NCBI GenBank assembly: GCA_002441205.1
Contig: DJVN01000303.1
Location: 2,165 to 29,882 of the forward strand
DNA: 27,718 nucleotides
Direction of reading: 5' to 3'
Origin: Syntrophaceae bacterium UBA6255
Lineage (GTDB): Bacteria > Desulfobacterota > Syntrophia > Syntrophales > Smithellaceae
Below, in pieces: positions 15,361 through 23,855 of the stretch (the first letter of the stretch is position 1; each line of letters starts with the position of its first letter). Position numbers and translations under genes: made by a program. Below the pieces are notes generated by a model. That model made no database searches, was not told the DNA's origin, and saw only the letters and a list, made by a program, of their open reading frames with translations.

Positions 15361-15511
15361 TGTCTAAAATTCGAAAAATCAGAGCTTTTTCTATTAAATT
15401 ATTTGAAACTTAACTATAGGGAATTTTATGAAGGTGTGTTTCAGATGAGAAACCGATGCCAGTCACAGCTCAAGAAGAAAATACTTCGTTATTTATTAAG
15501 GAGAGATTACG

Positions 15512-16684
15512 ATGAACATTGTAACTCGTTATTATATTTTTTTATTTTTGTTCGTAACAATGATTCTACCAGCATGTAATCATCATAATGATGACGATGA
15601 CTACAGTCATTATGACGAAGCTGTGAATGCAACGGGCGAAATGTCCAATGCCCGATCTCAATTTACAATGACGCTGCTTGAGGATGGCAAGGTACTGGTT
15701 ACAGGTGGTAATAACAGTACCGGCGCCCTCAACGGAGCTGAAATATATGATCCCTCAACCGACTCTTTCAGTGCAACGGGTAATATGTTGCACCCGCGTT
15801 TTGTTCATACTGCCACTTTATTGCCAAATGATACAGTGTTAATAACAGGCGGGTTCAACAATGCCGAAGGCTTTATGCAATCTACGGAAATTTATGATCC
15901 TGAGACCGGGCAATTCACAGCCGGTCCCGATCTTACGGAGCCGCGGGATAATCAGATGGCTACACTGCTCAAAACAGGCATGGTTTTGATAACCGGAGGT
16001 GATAGCAATAAACCCAACTATATTTCCAGCGCGGAACTCTACGATCCGGTGGCGAACAATTTTACGGTTACTGGCAGCATGCATTTTCCTCGCACGCATC
16101 ATACACAGACATTATTGAAAGATGGTCGGGTTTTAGTGACAGGGGGAAATTCAATAAATGATGACGGTAGCTTGGCCTTTTTAACCTCAGCCGAAATTTA
16201 TGATCCACAAACAGGAATTTTTAGTACTACCGGGAATATGAATATTGGACGAAGACAGCATCGGGCCATATTGCTTCATGACGGTCGTGTTTTAATTACC
16301 GGTGGTTTTGGTGATAACGAAATAACAGTGGCAAGCGCCGAAATTTATGATCCGGCAACCGGGAAATTCAGTATGCTCAATAGCATGAATCACGAACGGG
16401 CTGCGCATTCCTTGGCACTGCTGGACAATGATAAAGTCCTTATCACAGGAGGGGTATTCTGTCATCCGGGAGTCTTTTCTGGCATTCTTACATCTATCGA
16501 ACTTTTTGATCCCGATACGGAACAATTTCAGGAGGTAGGCGACTTGTTGGACCCTACAACTTTTCACAGTTCAGTTACTCTTAAAAATGGCGATATTTTG
16601 ATTGTTGGCGGCGTGATTGAAGGAGCGGTTTGGAGTGCAAGAGCAACTGTATTCTCTCCTTCTAATTGTGCTACGTGTCGATAA
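15512..16684 (+). CDS. Kelch-repeat lipoprotein, seven-bladed propeller
   Basis: The product has 390 residues, with AAGGAG nine bases before ATG 15512. The signal peptide ends in the lipobox ILPAC, giving lipidation at Cys22. The next residues are a His/Asp cluster (NHHNDDDDYSHYDE), perhaps a flexible or metal-binding stalk. The remainder is seven kelch-type blades. Each carries R..H...LL..G.VLITGG followed by AEIYDP.TG.F...G.M. The seven glycine pairs read VLVTGG, VLITGG, VLITGG, VLVTGG, VLITGG, VLITGG and ILIVGG, so a closed seven-bladed beta-propeller is expected. It is probably a surface or periplasmic binding protein for carbohydrate or protein partners. It ends the run of exported proteins, and the next gene appears to have its own promoter. 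Specific function unknown. Confidence 0.86.
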   Translation: MNIVTRYYIFLFLFVTMILPACNHHNDDDDYSHYDEAVNATGEMSNARSQFTMTLLEDGKVLVTGGNNSTGALNGAEIYDPSTDSFSATGNMLHPRFVHTATLLPNDTVLITGGFNNAEGFMQSTEIYDPETGQFTAGPDLTEPRDNQMATLLKTGMVLITGGDSNKPNYISSAELYDPVANNFTVTGSMHFPRTHHTQTLLKDGRVLVTGGNSINDDGSLAFLTSAEIYDPQTGIFSTTGNMNIGRRQHRAILLHDGRVLITGGFGDNEITVASAEIYDPATGKFSMLNSMNHERAAHSLALLDNDKVLITGGVFCHPGVFSGILTSIELFDPDTEQFQEVGDLLDPTTFHSSVTLKNGDILIVGGVIEGAVWSARATVFSPSNCATCR

Positions 16685-16786
16685 TTATTTCTCTTGAATA
16701 TTGCCTTGCCGTACACGTATTGCATGATATCAGATGCGGACAGGACCTTTATAATTTAAAGCACTATACTGTATCGGGGGAAAACA

Positions 16787-16815
16787 TTGAGATAATATTA
16801 TTCTGTAAATATAAA
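16787..16815 (+). promoter_or_regulatory. Probable sigma-70 promoter for the downstream sugar-transfer operon
   Basis: TTGAGA at 16787-16792 and TATAAA at 16810-16815 are separated by exactly 17 bases, each one base from consensus. Transcription would begin near 16822, about 23 bases before the TTG start of the glycosyltransferase. It lies in the longest gene-free gap of this part of the cluster (16685-16844). AT-rich DNA can give such matches by chance. Confidence 0.5.
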
Positions 16816-16844
16816 CATTATGATTTCCAAAAATATTAATTAAA

Positions 16845-17960
16845 TTGTCTAATAAAATTTGCATCATAACATCAGCGCATAACCCGTTTGATGTTAGAAT
16901 ATTTCATAAAGAAGCAAAGTCGCTTGTAAAAGCGGGGTATGACGTTACGCTTATTGCGCAGCATGACAGGGAAGAAATTGTTGATGGTATAAAAATTATC
17001 AATCTTCGCAGGGCGCGTAACAGAATTGATCGAATGACAAAGATAAACTGGCTGGCCTTTCGCAAGGCACTTGCCGTAAAAGCCGATATTTATCATTTTC
17101 ACGATCCGGAATTAATCTTTGCGGGTCTTACTTTAAAAGCTCTTGGTTCTAGGGTTATTTATGATGTCCATGAGGATGTGCCCGGTCAAACGCTAAGCAA
17201 ATATTACTTGCCCGTTGTTATTCGAAAACCCCTGGCCCGGATAATTACTATTGGGGAAAAGATTGGTGCAAGGTCTTTTGATGCCGTTGTAGCGGCTACA
17301 CCGAAAATCGCTGAACATTTTCCAAATCATAAAACAGTAACCGTTCAAAACTTTCCACTCATTAATGAACTGGTGGATACGCGACAAACGCCATATCTTC
17401 TGAGACAAAACTCGTTTGTCTACGTTGGTGGTATTGCGAAAATTCGCGGTATCGTCGAGATGCTGCGTGCGCTGGAACTGATAAGTGATGTAAAAGATGT
17501 TCGACTTCATCTGGCCGGTGATTTCAGTCCCGATCAACTTGGGGATGAATTGAAAGTGCTGCAGGGATGGCAGTTTGTTGTCTATCACGGGTTGATTCCC
17601 AGACAAAAAATGTCACGTCTTCTGAGTTGTTCCAGGGCGGGGCTGGTTTTGTTTCAGCCTCTACCCAATCATATCGACGCACAACCTAATAAATTATTTG
17701 AATACATGTCTGTTGGTCTTCCGGTTATCGCATCGGATTTTCCTTTGTGGCGACAGATTATCGACGGGGTGGGATGCGGTTTGTGTGTTGATCCATTGGA
17801 CCCCGCGGCAATTGCAGCGGCGATGCGTTGGATTTTGGAACATCCTGCCGAAGCCGAAGAGATGGGTAAACGCGGTAGAAACGCTGTAGAACAAATTTAC
17901 AACTGGGACATTGAATCGGTTAAATTATTGAACTGTTACAAAAAAGTCTTGGCACAATAA
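16845..17960 (+). CDS. GT4-type glycosyltransferase
   Basis: This is a 371-residue GT-B fold glycosyltransferase working at the cytoplasmic face of the inner membrane on the lipid-linked repeat unit. The N-terminal ICIITSAHNPFDVRIFHKEA and the block YHFHDPELIFAG followed by VIYDVHEDVPGQ are typical of GT4 enzymes of O-antigen clusters. The donor-binding half shows YVGGIAKIRGIVEML and the E-x7-E motif in NKLFEYMSVGLPVIASD. The start is a TTG with no clear Shine-Dalgarno. No in-frame ATG exists nearby, and translation from TTG gives the family N terminus. The donor sugar cannot be read from sequence. It is followed by a decayed oxidoreductase fragment. Confidence 0.88.
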   Translation: MSNKICIITSAHNPFDVRIFHKEAKSLVKAGYDVTLIAQHDREEIVDGIKIINLRRARNRIDRMTKINWLAFRKALAVKADIYHFHDPELIFAGLTLKALGSRVIYDVHEDVPGQTLSKYYLPVVIRKPLARIITIGEKIGARSFDAVVAATPKIAEHFPNHKTVTVQNFPLINELVDTRQTPYLLRQNSFVYVGGIAKIRGIVEMLRALELISDVKDVRLHLAGDFSPDQLGDELKVLQGWQFVVYHGLIPRQKMSRLLSCSRAGLVLFQPLPNHIDAQPNKLFEYMSVGLPVIASDFPLWRQIIDGVGCGLCVDPLDPAAIAAAMRWILEHPAEAEEMGKRGRNAVEQIYNWDIESVKLLNCYKKVLAQ

Positions 17961-17987
17961 GTTAATGAATGGTTTGATACAGAATAA

Positions 17988-18113
17988 ATGGATGGAGGCG
18001 TACTGACAAACCAGGCAAGCCATTACGTAGATATGCTGGAATGGATGATGGGCGATGTGGCCAGTGTTTTTGCCATGAGCCGGACGGCATGGCTATTCAC
18101 TCATTGGATTTGA
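17988..18113 (+). pseudogene. Remnant of a Gfo/Idh/MocA sugar dehydrogenase
   Basis: A 41-codon stretch between two stop codons reads GGVLTNQASHYVDMLEWMMG followed by DVASVFAMSRT. This is the conserved middle of Gfo/Idh/MocA oxidoreductases of the WbpB/WlbA group, where the family has GG.L.NQ..HYID...W..G.V.SV.A. A TAA lies directly before it at 17985-17987 and a TGA ends it. Nothing family-like continues in another frame that I could find. It is too short to be a working enzyme, so I read it as the last piece of a deleted gene. It is not a copy of the intact dehydrogenase domain at 3440, whose corresponding region reads differently (ENILWSFAPHDISIILSL). Confidence 0.72.
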
Positions 18114-18179
18114 GTGGTCATTTCCAATTTTAAAAATTTGAAGTTGCTGTGAAATCATGAGGGGAAGGTTGGTATTATT

Positions 18180-19418
18180 ATGAATATATGGCTGCTGCAG
18201 ATAGGCGAGCCAATACCTATTGGCGGCTTTGACAGAAAAGGAAGATTAAGTTACCTATGTGACAGTTTGGCTAAAAGAGGTCATCGGATTATTCGTTGGG
18301 GAAGTGCATTTAATCATCTGACAAAACAGATGATTTCTGAAGGTGATGCTGATATTCAGATTTCAGAAAATTATACCGTGAAGCTCATCAGAGGATTGGG
18401 TTATAAAAAAAATATTTCAATCAGGCGATGGCTTGATCATCTTATATTAGAAAAAAGAATTGTTAAGATTGCCAAAAAGATGGATTTGCCGGATGTAATC
18501 TTTATAGCTATACCTCCGCATGGATTGGCATATGAAATGGTCAGATTTGCTAGGAAGATGCGCGTGCCAGTTATTGTAGATATACGTGATCAATGGCCTG
18601 ACATTTTTGTAGACATGCTGCCAGGCGTATTGCGAAAATTCGGGAAGTACATTTTCGCCTATGAGTATTTTAAGTTAAAGAATGCTTTATCTTCGGCTGA
18701 TTCTATCACGGCGATGATGGAGGATCTGCTTTTGTGGGGTTTGGATAGTGCAAAACGTGAAAAAAGCAAGCGGGATAAAGTTTTTTATATAGGCAACCAT
18801 GCAACAAAAACTATTGATTTAAATACGATACGGTCAGAGGTTCAAAACGTCATTAAAAAATTGTCCAATAAAATTATATTCACATTTATCGGAACATTTA
18901 ACAATTTTTATAATCCTTCCATCATAGTTGAAGTTGCGAAATTGCTTGAAAAAGATGGCCGCAATGATATTGCATTCGTTTTGGCAGGTAATGGAGGTTG
19001 TTATGAAGAGGTTGCGAAAAAAGCTGAAGCTCTGAAGAATGTCACAATGACAGGATGGCTTAACCAACAAGAGCTTATGGCGGTATTGAATATTTCTGAT
19101 GTTGGAATTTGTCCGCTGAATGAAGACAGACCATGCTTCCCGAATAAAGTGTTCAATTATTTATCGGCTTACCTGCCGGTGATAAGTTCGACCCCCGGTG
19201 AATTTGAACGATTAATTAACGATTATCGCTTGGGCATTTATTACAAACCAGGCGATAAAACGGGCCTTTATAATGCTGTTTTGGAACTGTCAAAAAAGGA
19301 ACTTCGTAATGAAATGAGCAAAAATGTTCGACAGCAATTTTCGGAACAGTTTGATGCAGAGAGAATATATTCTGATTTCGCGAAACATATTGAAGATGTG
19401 GCTAGTATAAACAAGTAA
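18180..19418 (+). CDS. GT4-type glycosyltransferase, WbuB-like
   Basis: This is a 412-residue glycosyltransferase. The N terminus NIWLLQIGEPIPIGGFDRKG and the phrase VIVDIRDQWPDIFVDML are hallmarks of the WbuB-like branch of GT4. The C-terminal half carries FIGTFNNFYNP, FVLAGNGGCYEE and CFPNKVFNYLSAYLPVISS. In the usual E-x7-E position the first Glu is replaced by Asn (FNY instead of FEY), worth noting but seen in divergent members. GGGGAAGG at 18161-18168 precedes the ATG. Visible codon use is more A/T-rich than in the E1 genes downstream. It would add one sugar to the lipid-linked repeat unit. Donor unknown. Confidence 0.86.
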   Translation: MNIWLLQIGEPIPIGGFDRKGRLSYLCDSLAKRGHRIIRWGSAFNHLTKQMISEGDADIQISENYTVKLIRGLGYKKNISIRRWLDHLILEKRIVKIAKKMDLPDVIFIAIPPHGLAYEMVRFARKMRVPVIVDIRDQWPDIFVDMLPGVLRKFGKYIFAYEYFKLKNALSSADSITAMMEDLLLWGLDSAKREKSKRDKVFYIGNHATKTIDLNTIRSEVQNVIKKLSNKIIFTFIGTFNNFYNPSIIVEVAKLLEKDGRNDIAFVLAGNGGCYEEVAKKAEALKNVTMTGWLNQQELMAVLNISDVGICPLNEDRPCFPNKVFNYLSAYLPVISSTPGEFERLINDYRLGIYYKPGDKTGLYNAVLELSKKELRNEMSKNVRQQFSEQFDAERIYSDFAKHIEDVASINK

Positions 19419-19472
19419 ATATAATACTTTTATTAAAGCAATAATTCAATCTGATAGGAATGGTTTACACTA

Positions 19473-20564
19473 ATGGAACTAACATACTTTCGGGGGCGTG
19501 TCGCCCTTTATGCCCTTCTAAAGGCTTTAAACGTAGGGCCAGGAGATAATGTGGCAATACAGGCCTTTACCTGCATCGCTGTCCCGGAGGCAATTTCGGC
19601 AACCGGCGCATTGCCGGTCTATGTGGACATCGAACCGGGCGGTTTTAATATGGCCGCTGGAGATCTTGAATGCAAGCTGACCCCGAATACGCGCGCTATA
19701 GTCGTTCAGCATACTTATGGAATTCCAGCTGATATGGACAGGATTATGCGCGTAGCAAACCTTCATAGCATTCCCGTAATAGAGGATTGCTGCCACACAT
19801 GGGATTCAAAGTACAATAATGCCAGAGTCGGCTCATTCGGTGTTGGAAGTTTTTATTCATTTGAGTGGGGTAAGCCGGTCGTGGCAGGAATTGGCGGCTG
19901 TTTACGAATTAATAGTCAGGCTTTATTAGATAAAATCCAGGGTGCCTATGCGGATTACCGAGTGCCGGGATGGTTATCTCAAATCAGAATTGAGGTGCAG
20001 TATTGTGCCTTTAGCCTGTTATATCGCCCTGCATTTTATTGGCCACTTCGATCTATTTTTCATACTTTAGGCGCCGTGGGACTTGCAGAGAGCAATTACA
20101 ATCAGTTCGGGCAGGGATTAGTGGCAGATGATTTCAGCTATCGAATGACACCCGGCGTGAAAAGACGAATGCATAAAAAACTATCATATCTGGATAGCTT
20201 GACACAACATAGTCTCTGGGTCACGAAGCAATACGAAACCAGCATTCGTTCTGCTGTCATATCTCATCCGATCTTATCTGCTTCAAGTCATGCGATCTTT
20301 GCACGCTATCCGCTCTTGGCGGTAAACAAAATTGAGTTACTGGCTGCGGCCAGAAAAGCACACGTGGAGCTATCCGATTGGTACAATCAACCTGTACATC
20401 CGGTACCCAATCAACATGCGGCATCAGTCTGCTACGAAGTTGGATCATGTCCACAGGCAGAAAAAATCTGTTCGCAAGTCATCACGCTCCCGACGCATCC
20501 CTCTGTTAAGCAACGAGATATTGATCGGGCTATCCGTTTTCTAAATGAAATAAAAATTGAATAG
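19473..20564 (+). CDS. Divergent DegT/DnrJ/EryC1/StrS-family PLP enzyme
   Basis: This is a 363-residue fold-type I PLP enzyme of the sugar aminotransferase family. RGRVALYALLKAL, GPGDNVAIQAFTCIAVPEAI, VYVDIEPGGFN, HTYGIPADMD and the lysine block FYSFEWGKPVVAGIGG with Lys134 identify it. It differs from the two other DegT proteins here. The usual EDAAQ is EDCCHTWDSKY, and it has a long Trp/Tyr/Phe-rich insertion (YCAFSLLYRPAFYWPLRS) around residues 170-190 that may contact the membrane or a lipid-linked substrate. The Lys implies an aminotransferase or a dehydratase-like role. Substrate unknown. It stands 54 bases after a glycosyltransferase and 16 before the GNAT gene, suggesting formation and then acylation of an amino sugar. 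Confidence 0.82.
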   Translation: MELTYFRGRVALYALLKALNVGPGDNVAIQAFTCIAVPEAISATGALPVYVDIEPGGFNMAAGDLECKLTPNTRAIVVQHTYGIPADMDRIMRVANLHSIPVIEDCCHTWDSKYNNARVGSFGVGSFYSFEWGKPVVAGIGGCLRINSQALLDKIQGAYADYRVPGWLSQIRIEVQYCAFSLLYRPAFYWPLRSIFHTLGAVGLAESNYNQFGQGLVADDFSYRMTPGVKRRMHKKLSYLDSLTQHSLWVTKQYETSIRSAVISHPILSASSHAIFARYPLLAVNKIELLAAARKAHVELSDWYNQPVHPVPNQHAASVCYEVGSCPQAEKICSQVITLPTHPSVKQRDIDRAIRFLNEIKIE

Positions 20565-20580
20565 ATGAATAGAGTGCCGA

Positions 20581-21225
20581 ATGAATAATGTCACTATAAA
20601 GACAAGCGATTTTACGCCAAACGATTTAACCCAAGTCGTTCGAATTCACAGAGAGCAAATAAATCAAGGATTCTTGAGCTCTTTGGGTGATGATGTTATG
20701 AAACTTGTGTTTGCAAATATCATCGACAGTAAACATAGTTTTCTTATCGTCGCGGTTGATCCGTCCCAAAAATCGCTTTGCGGGTTTCTTTGCGGAACTG
20801 TTGATGTGAGAAAGCTTTATGGGAATTTTGTTTTTAAGAAATTTTTTCGTGCAATACCCATCATTCTACCAAAAGTACTTACGGCTGAAAGAATGAAGAA
20901 AATTCTTGAAACTTTGATTTACCCGCTGAAAGGCGATCATGAATCATTACCGAGAGCTGAGTTTTTGGATTTTGCTCTAAAACCTGAATATCAGGGCACG
21001 GGGTTGGCTCAGCAGATGTTTTATGAAGCCATTAATATTTATAATGCACTGGGAATTAAAAAATTCAAGAGTGTTGTTAATGAAAAGCTCATTGCTAGTC
21101 AGCGGTTTCATGAAAAACTGGGTGCAGAAAAAGTTTCCTGTGTTCAAATACATAAAGGGCAAAACTCTATAGTTTACGTTTTTGATGTGGTTAGTATCAC
21201 GCGAAATCGGATACTTTCATGTTAG
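20581..21225 (+). CDS. GNAT-family N-acyltransferase
   Basis: This is a 214-residue cytoplasmic acyltransferase. The acetyl-CoA pyrophosphate loop is visible as LKPEYQGTGLAQQMFYEA (Gln138-Gly139-x-Gly141), preceded by the strand EFLDFAL and followed by GIKKFKSVVNEKLIASQRFHEKLGAE, the usual GNAT order. It would transfer an acetyl or other acyl group from CoA to the amine of a sugar nucleotide. The gene directly upstream encodes a DegT PLP enzyme and the one downstream an initiating phosphoglycosyl transferase, so the acylated amino sugar may be the first sugar of the repeat unit. That is inference. It is not of the hexapeptide PglD type. Its ribosome site is weak, and it starts 16 bases after the previous stop. 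Confidence 0.85.
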   Translation: MNNVTIKTSDFTPNDLTQVVRIHREQINQGFLSSLGDDVMKLVFANIIDSKHSFLIVAVDPSQKSLCGFLCGTVDVRKLYGNFVFKKFFRAIPIILPKVLTAERMKKILETLIYPLKGDHESLPRAEFLDFALKPEYQGTGLAQQMFYEAINIYNALGIKKFKSVVNEKLIASQRFHEKLGAEKVSCVQIHKGQNSIVYVFDVVSITRNRILSC

Positions 21226-21260
21226 ACTTCATGGTGTTTAGATAAAAAAGGCATGATTAC

Positions 21261-21893
21261 GTGGTGAAAAGAATTTTTGACATTTTAGTAACAAGCACTG
21301 GCTTACTCGCAATTAGTCCGATTTTTCTTTGGCTGTCCTGTTGTATTAAAGGTGAAGATGGCGGTCCTGTTTTTTACCGCGGTGAACGCGTCGGGCTTTC
21401 AGGGCGTCTTTTCCGAATTTTAAAGTTCCGTAGCATGGTGGTAAATGCTGAAAAATTAGGCGGTTCATCTACATCAGACACAGATCAGCGCATAACACAA
21501 ACCGGTAAATTTCTCCGGAAATACAAGTTGGATGAACTGCCCCAGCTTATTAACGTTCTTAAAGGTGATATGAGTTTGGTGGGGCCGCGTCCAGAGGTTA
21601 AATATTACACAGACCAGTTTAATGAAGAAGAACGTTTAATTCTTTCCGTGCGTCCTGGCATTACAGACTGGGCGTCAATCTGGAATGCTGATGAAGGCGC
21701 TGTGCTGGCAGGGGCTGAAGATCCTGATAAAGCTTATGAAGAACTGATCCGGCCAACTAAGTTGAGATTGCAATTGAAATATGTTAGGGAGAAATCCTTT
21801 TTTGTTGATATTAAAATTATATTTCTGACAATTTTGGCTATTATACAACCAGAGAGCAAGGCTGTCCGGGATATAAGAAATGGGAAAATATGA
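21261..21893 (+). CDS. Small monotopic phosphoglycosyl transferase (initiating sugar transferase)
   Basis: This 210-residue enzyme transfers a sugar-1-phosphate from a UDP-sugar to undecaprenyl phosphate, the first membrane step of repeat-unit assembly. It has one re-entrant N-terminal helix with a Ser-Pro break (Ser19-Pro20), then GPVFYRGERVGLSG, ILKFRSM, the catalytic Asp-Glu pair at 91-92 in KLDELPQLINVL, and KGDMSLVGPRPE. The length fits the small PglC/WcaJ-catalytic-domain class without the extra membrane domains of WbaP or WcaJ. The start is GTG 21261 or GTG 21264, with AAAAAAGG ten bases upstream. An ATG at 21253 is out of frame. Its stop overlaps the next start as ATGA (21890-21893), so E1 alpha is translationally coupled to it. 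Confidence 0.94.
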   Translation: MVKRIFDILVTSTGLLAISPIFLWLSCCIKGEDGGPVFYRGERVGLSGRLFRILKFRSMVVNAEKLGGSSTSDTDQRITQTGKFLRKYKLDELPQLINVLKGDMSLVGPRPEVKYYTDQFNEEERLILSVRPGITDWASIWNADEGAVLAGAEDPDKAYEELIRPTKLRLQLKYVREKSFFVDIKIIFLTILAIIQPESKAVRDIRNGKI

Positions 21894-22873
21894 ATCTCGA
21901 ATACTCAAATGTTTTGCTGAAAAAACTGTACCAAATGATGGTTCGTATCCGTGTATTTGAGGATAGTTTGATAGCGCCTATTTTTACCCGCGAGATACAT
22001 ACGCCATGTCATCTCTACAGCGGACAGGAGGCCGTTGCCGTTGGTCTTAGTGCAACTCTATCCCGTGACGATTATATCTTCGGTAATCATCGGTCGCATG
22101 GACACTATCTGGCCAAAGGTGGCTCACTCAATGACATAGCTGCCGAGATTTATTGTCGTGAATCCGGCTGCTCCCGTGGCCGCGGGGGCTCGATGCACCT
22201 CATTGCCCCGGAAGTGGGAATGATGGGATCAGCGCCTATCGTAGCCGGAACTATTTCCTTGGCTGTTGGAGCAGCTATGGCCTCGTCCATTCGCGAAGAT
22301 GGCCGCGTAAGTGTAACCTTTTTCGGTGATGGTGCCACAGGCGAAGGCGTCCTCTATGAATCGTTGAATTTTGCAGCGTTGAAAAAACTTCCCATCATTT
22401 TTGCCTGTGAGAACAATCTTTATGCCACACACATGCCAATCAGAGAATGTCGTATCAATCGGCCGATTCATAAAATCGCTGAACCATTCGGGATTGATAA
22501 TTATGCGGTGGACGGTAACGATGTCCTGCAGGTTTATGAAGCAAGTAAAAAAGCGGTTAAAATTTGCCGCAATGGAGGAGGTCCCGTTTTCATTGAATTC
22601 TTGACATACCGCTATCGGGGACATGTTGGGCCGGATGATAATATTCAGGGACTGCATACTGATATTCGTCCGCCTGAAGAATTAGCCCAATGGCTTGCAA
22701 ATGATCCGATTAAAAAATTTGAACGTTATCTCCTGGAACGGCATTTGATGAACGAGCAGGAATTGCAATGCATCAAAAATGATGTGGAAAAAGAAGTACA
22801 AGAGGCCAGGATTTACGCGGAAAATAGTCCACGCCCGAAACCTCAAGAGGTAAAAAATGATGTCTTTGCCTAG
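21890..22873 (+). CDS. TPP-dependent 2-oxoacid dehydrogenase E1 component, alpha subunit
   Basis: This 327-residue protein belongs to the thiamine-pyrophosphate E1 alpha family (pyruvate, acetoin or branched-chain types). The TPP/Mg motif GDGATGEG begins at residue 146 and ends with Asn175-Asn176 in FACENN. Also seen are YSGQEAVAVGL, GNHRSHGHYLAKGG, CSRGRGGSMHL and TYRYRGHVGPDD. The last block usually reads GHS with a regulated serine. Here that serine is Val, as in many bacterial forms. No E2 lipoyl-acyltransferase or E3 gene follows. Instead, genes for a sugar transferase and aminotransferases flank it. It may therefore act as a stand-alone acyl-anion transferase on a sugar or small keto compound. 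That is inference. It overlaps the beta gene by 17 bases. Confidence 0.92.
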   Translation: MNLEYSNVLLKKLYQMMVRIRVFEDSLIAPIFTREIHTPCHLYSGQEAVAVGLSATLSRDDYIFGNHRSHGHYLAKGGSLNDIAAEIYCRESGCSRGRGGSMHLIAPEVGMMGSAPIVAGTISLAVGAAMASSIREDGRVSVTFFGDGATGEGVLYESLNFAALKKLPIIFACENNLYATHMPIRECRINRPIHKIAEPFGIDNYAVDGNDVLQVYEASKKAVKICRNGGGPVFIEFLTYRYRGHVGPDDNIQGLHTDIRPPEELAQWLANDPIKKFERYLLERHLMNEQELQCIKNDVEKEVQEARIYAENSPRPKPQEVKNDVFA

Positions 22874-23843
22874 GAAGTTATCATACAGTTTGGCAATCAA
22901 CGAGGCGCTCCACCAAATGATGACGATCGACCCATCTGTGTTTCTTGTGGGTCAGGGTGTGAAAAGCCCGTGGTATGTGGGCAACACCGCCCGCGGTTTG
23001 CTGGAACAGTTTGGAGAACGTCGTGTCATTGATACTCCTGTATCCGAAAACGGCATAACCGGGGCCGCTGTAGGCGCGGCGATGGTGGGCATGAAACCGG
23101 TGGTTGTTCATCCGCGTATGGATTTCATGATGTATGCGATGGATCCCATTATTAATGAGGCGGCTAATTGGTTTTATATGAACGGCGGCAAAGTATCCGT
23201 GCCGGTAGTTTTCTGGGGTATTATTAATAGATGGGGAGAACAGGCTGCCCAGCATTCTCAAGCTATTCATGCTATCTTTGCCCATATTCCCGGCCTCAAG
23301 GTGGTGATGCCTGCTACAGCTTACGACGCCAAAGGGCTGATGATTGCCGCGATTCAGGACCCTAACCCGGTTGTTTTTATTGATGAACGATTGTTGTATG
23401 ATCATGTTGGACCTGTGCCGGAAGAGATATATCAAATTGAAATCGGTAAGGGCTGTATTCGTCGTGAAGGTAAAGATGTTACCGTTGTAGCGGTTTCTCT
23501 CATGGTCCATGAGGCTATGGAAGCAGCTGATAAATTAGCCCCCCAAGGGATAGATGTGGAAGTGATAGATTTAAGAACCGTAAAACCACTTGATAAAGAA
23601 CTGATACTGGCTTCAATTCGAAAAACCGGCAGACTGCTTGTTGCCGATGTAGGCTGGCAATCATTTGGTGTTTCGGCAGAGATAGCCGCCTTTGCGACAG
23701 CTAACGAGTCCTTTCATGCTTTGAAGGCACCCATCGTGAGAGTTGCTCTTCCCGATTGTCCGGCTCCGGCCAGCAAGTATCTGGAGAAGGCATACTATCC
23801 GAAAGCAAAAGATATTATTAAAGCGATAAAAAAAATAATCTGA
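22857..23843 (+). CDS. TPP-dependent 2-oxoacid dehydrogenase E1 component, beta subunit
   Basis: This 328-residue transketolase-like beta subunit would form a heterotetramer with the alpha subunit encoded just before it. The conserved TPP-activating Glu64 lies in DTPVSENGITGAAVGAAMVG. HSQAIHAIFAHIPGLKVVMP, the metal loop region, and the C-terminal domain with DVEVIDLRTVKPLD and GRLLVADVGW are all in place. AAGAGG at 22845-22850 serves ATG 22857, with ATG 22860 directly next to it as an alternative. Both reading frames overlap for 17 bases, indicating coupled translation and fixed stoichiometry. Catalytic residues look intact, so this should be an active enzyme. With no E2/E3 nearby, oxidative decarboxylation to acyl-CoA is not the obvious job. 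Confidence 0.92.
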   Translation: MMSLPRKLSYSLAINEALHQMMTIDPSVFLVGQGVKSPWYVGNTARGLLEQFGERRVIDTPVSENGITGAAVGAAMVGMKPVVVHPRMDFMMYAMDPIINEAANWFYMNGGKVSVPVVFWGIINRWGEQAAQHSQAIHAIFAHIPGLKVVMPATAYDAKGLMIAAIQDPNPVVFIDERLLYDHVGPVPEEIYQIEIGKGCIRREGKDVTVVAVSLMVHEAMEAADKLAPQGIDVEVIDLRTVKPLDKELILASIRKTGRLLVADVGWQSFGVSAEIAAFATANESFHALKAPIVRVALPDCPAPASKYLEKAYYPKAKDIIKAIKKII

Positions 23844-23855
23844 CAGGAATATAAT

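Noticed and set aside
15447..15582. Short open frame (MRNRCQSQLKKK...) overlapping the start of the kelch gene
   Set aside because: It overlaps the kelch lipoprotein's ribosome site and signal peptide in another frame, and has no ribosome site or similarity that I can see.
16701..16725. Sigma-54-like promoter (TTGCC...TTGCA)
   Set aside because: The -24 element has CG instead of GG at the required ten-base distance from the GC of the -12 element.
22881..23510. Long open frame on the minus strand (209 codons) opposite E1 beta
   Set aside because: It is fully antisense to a gene with intact catalytic motifs, has low-complexity His/Asn-rich translation and no family motifs.
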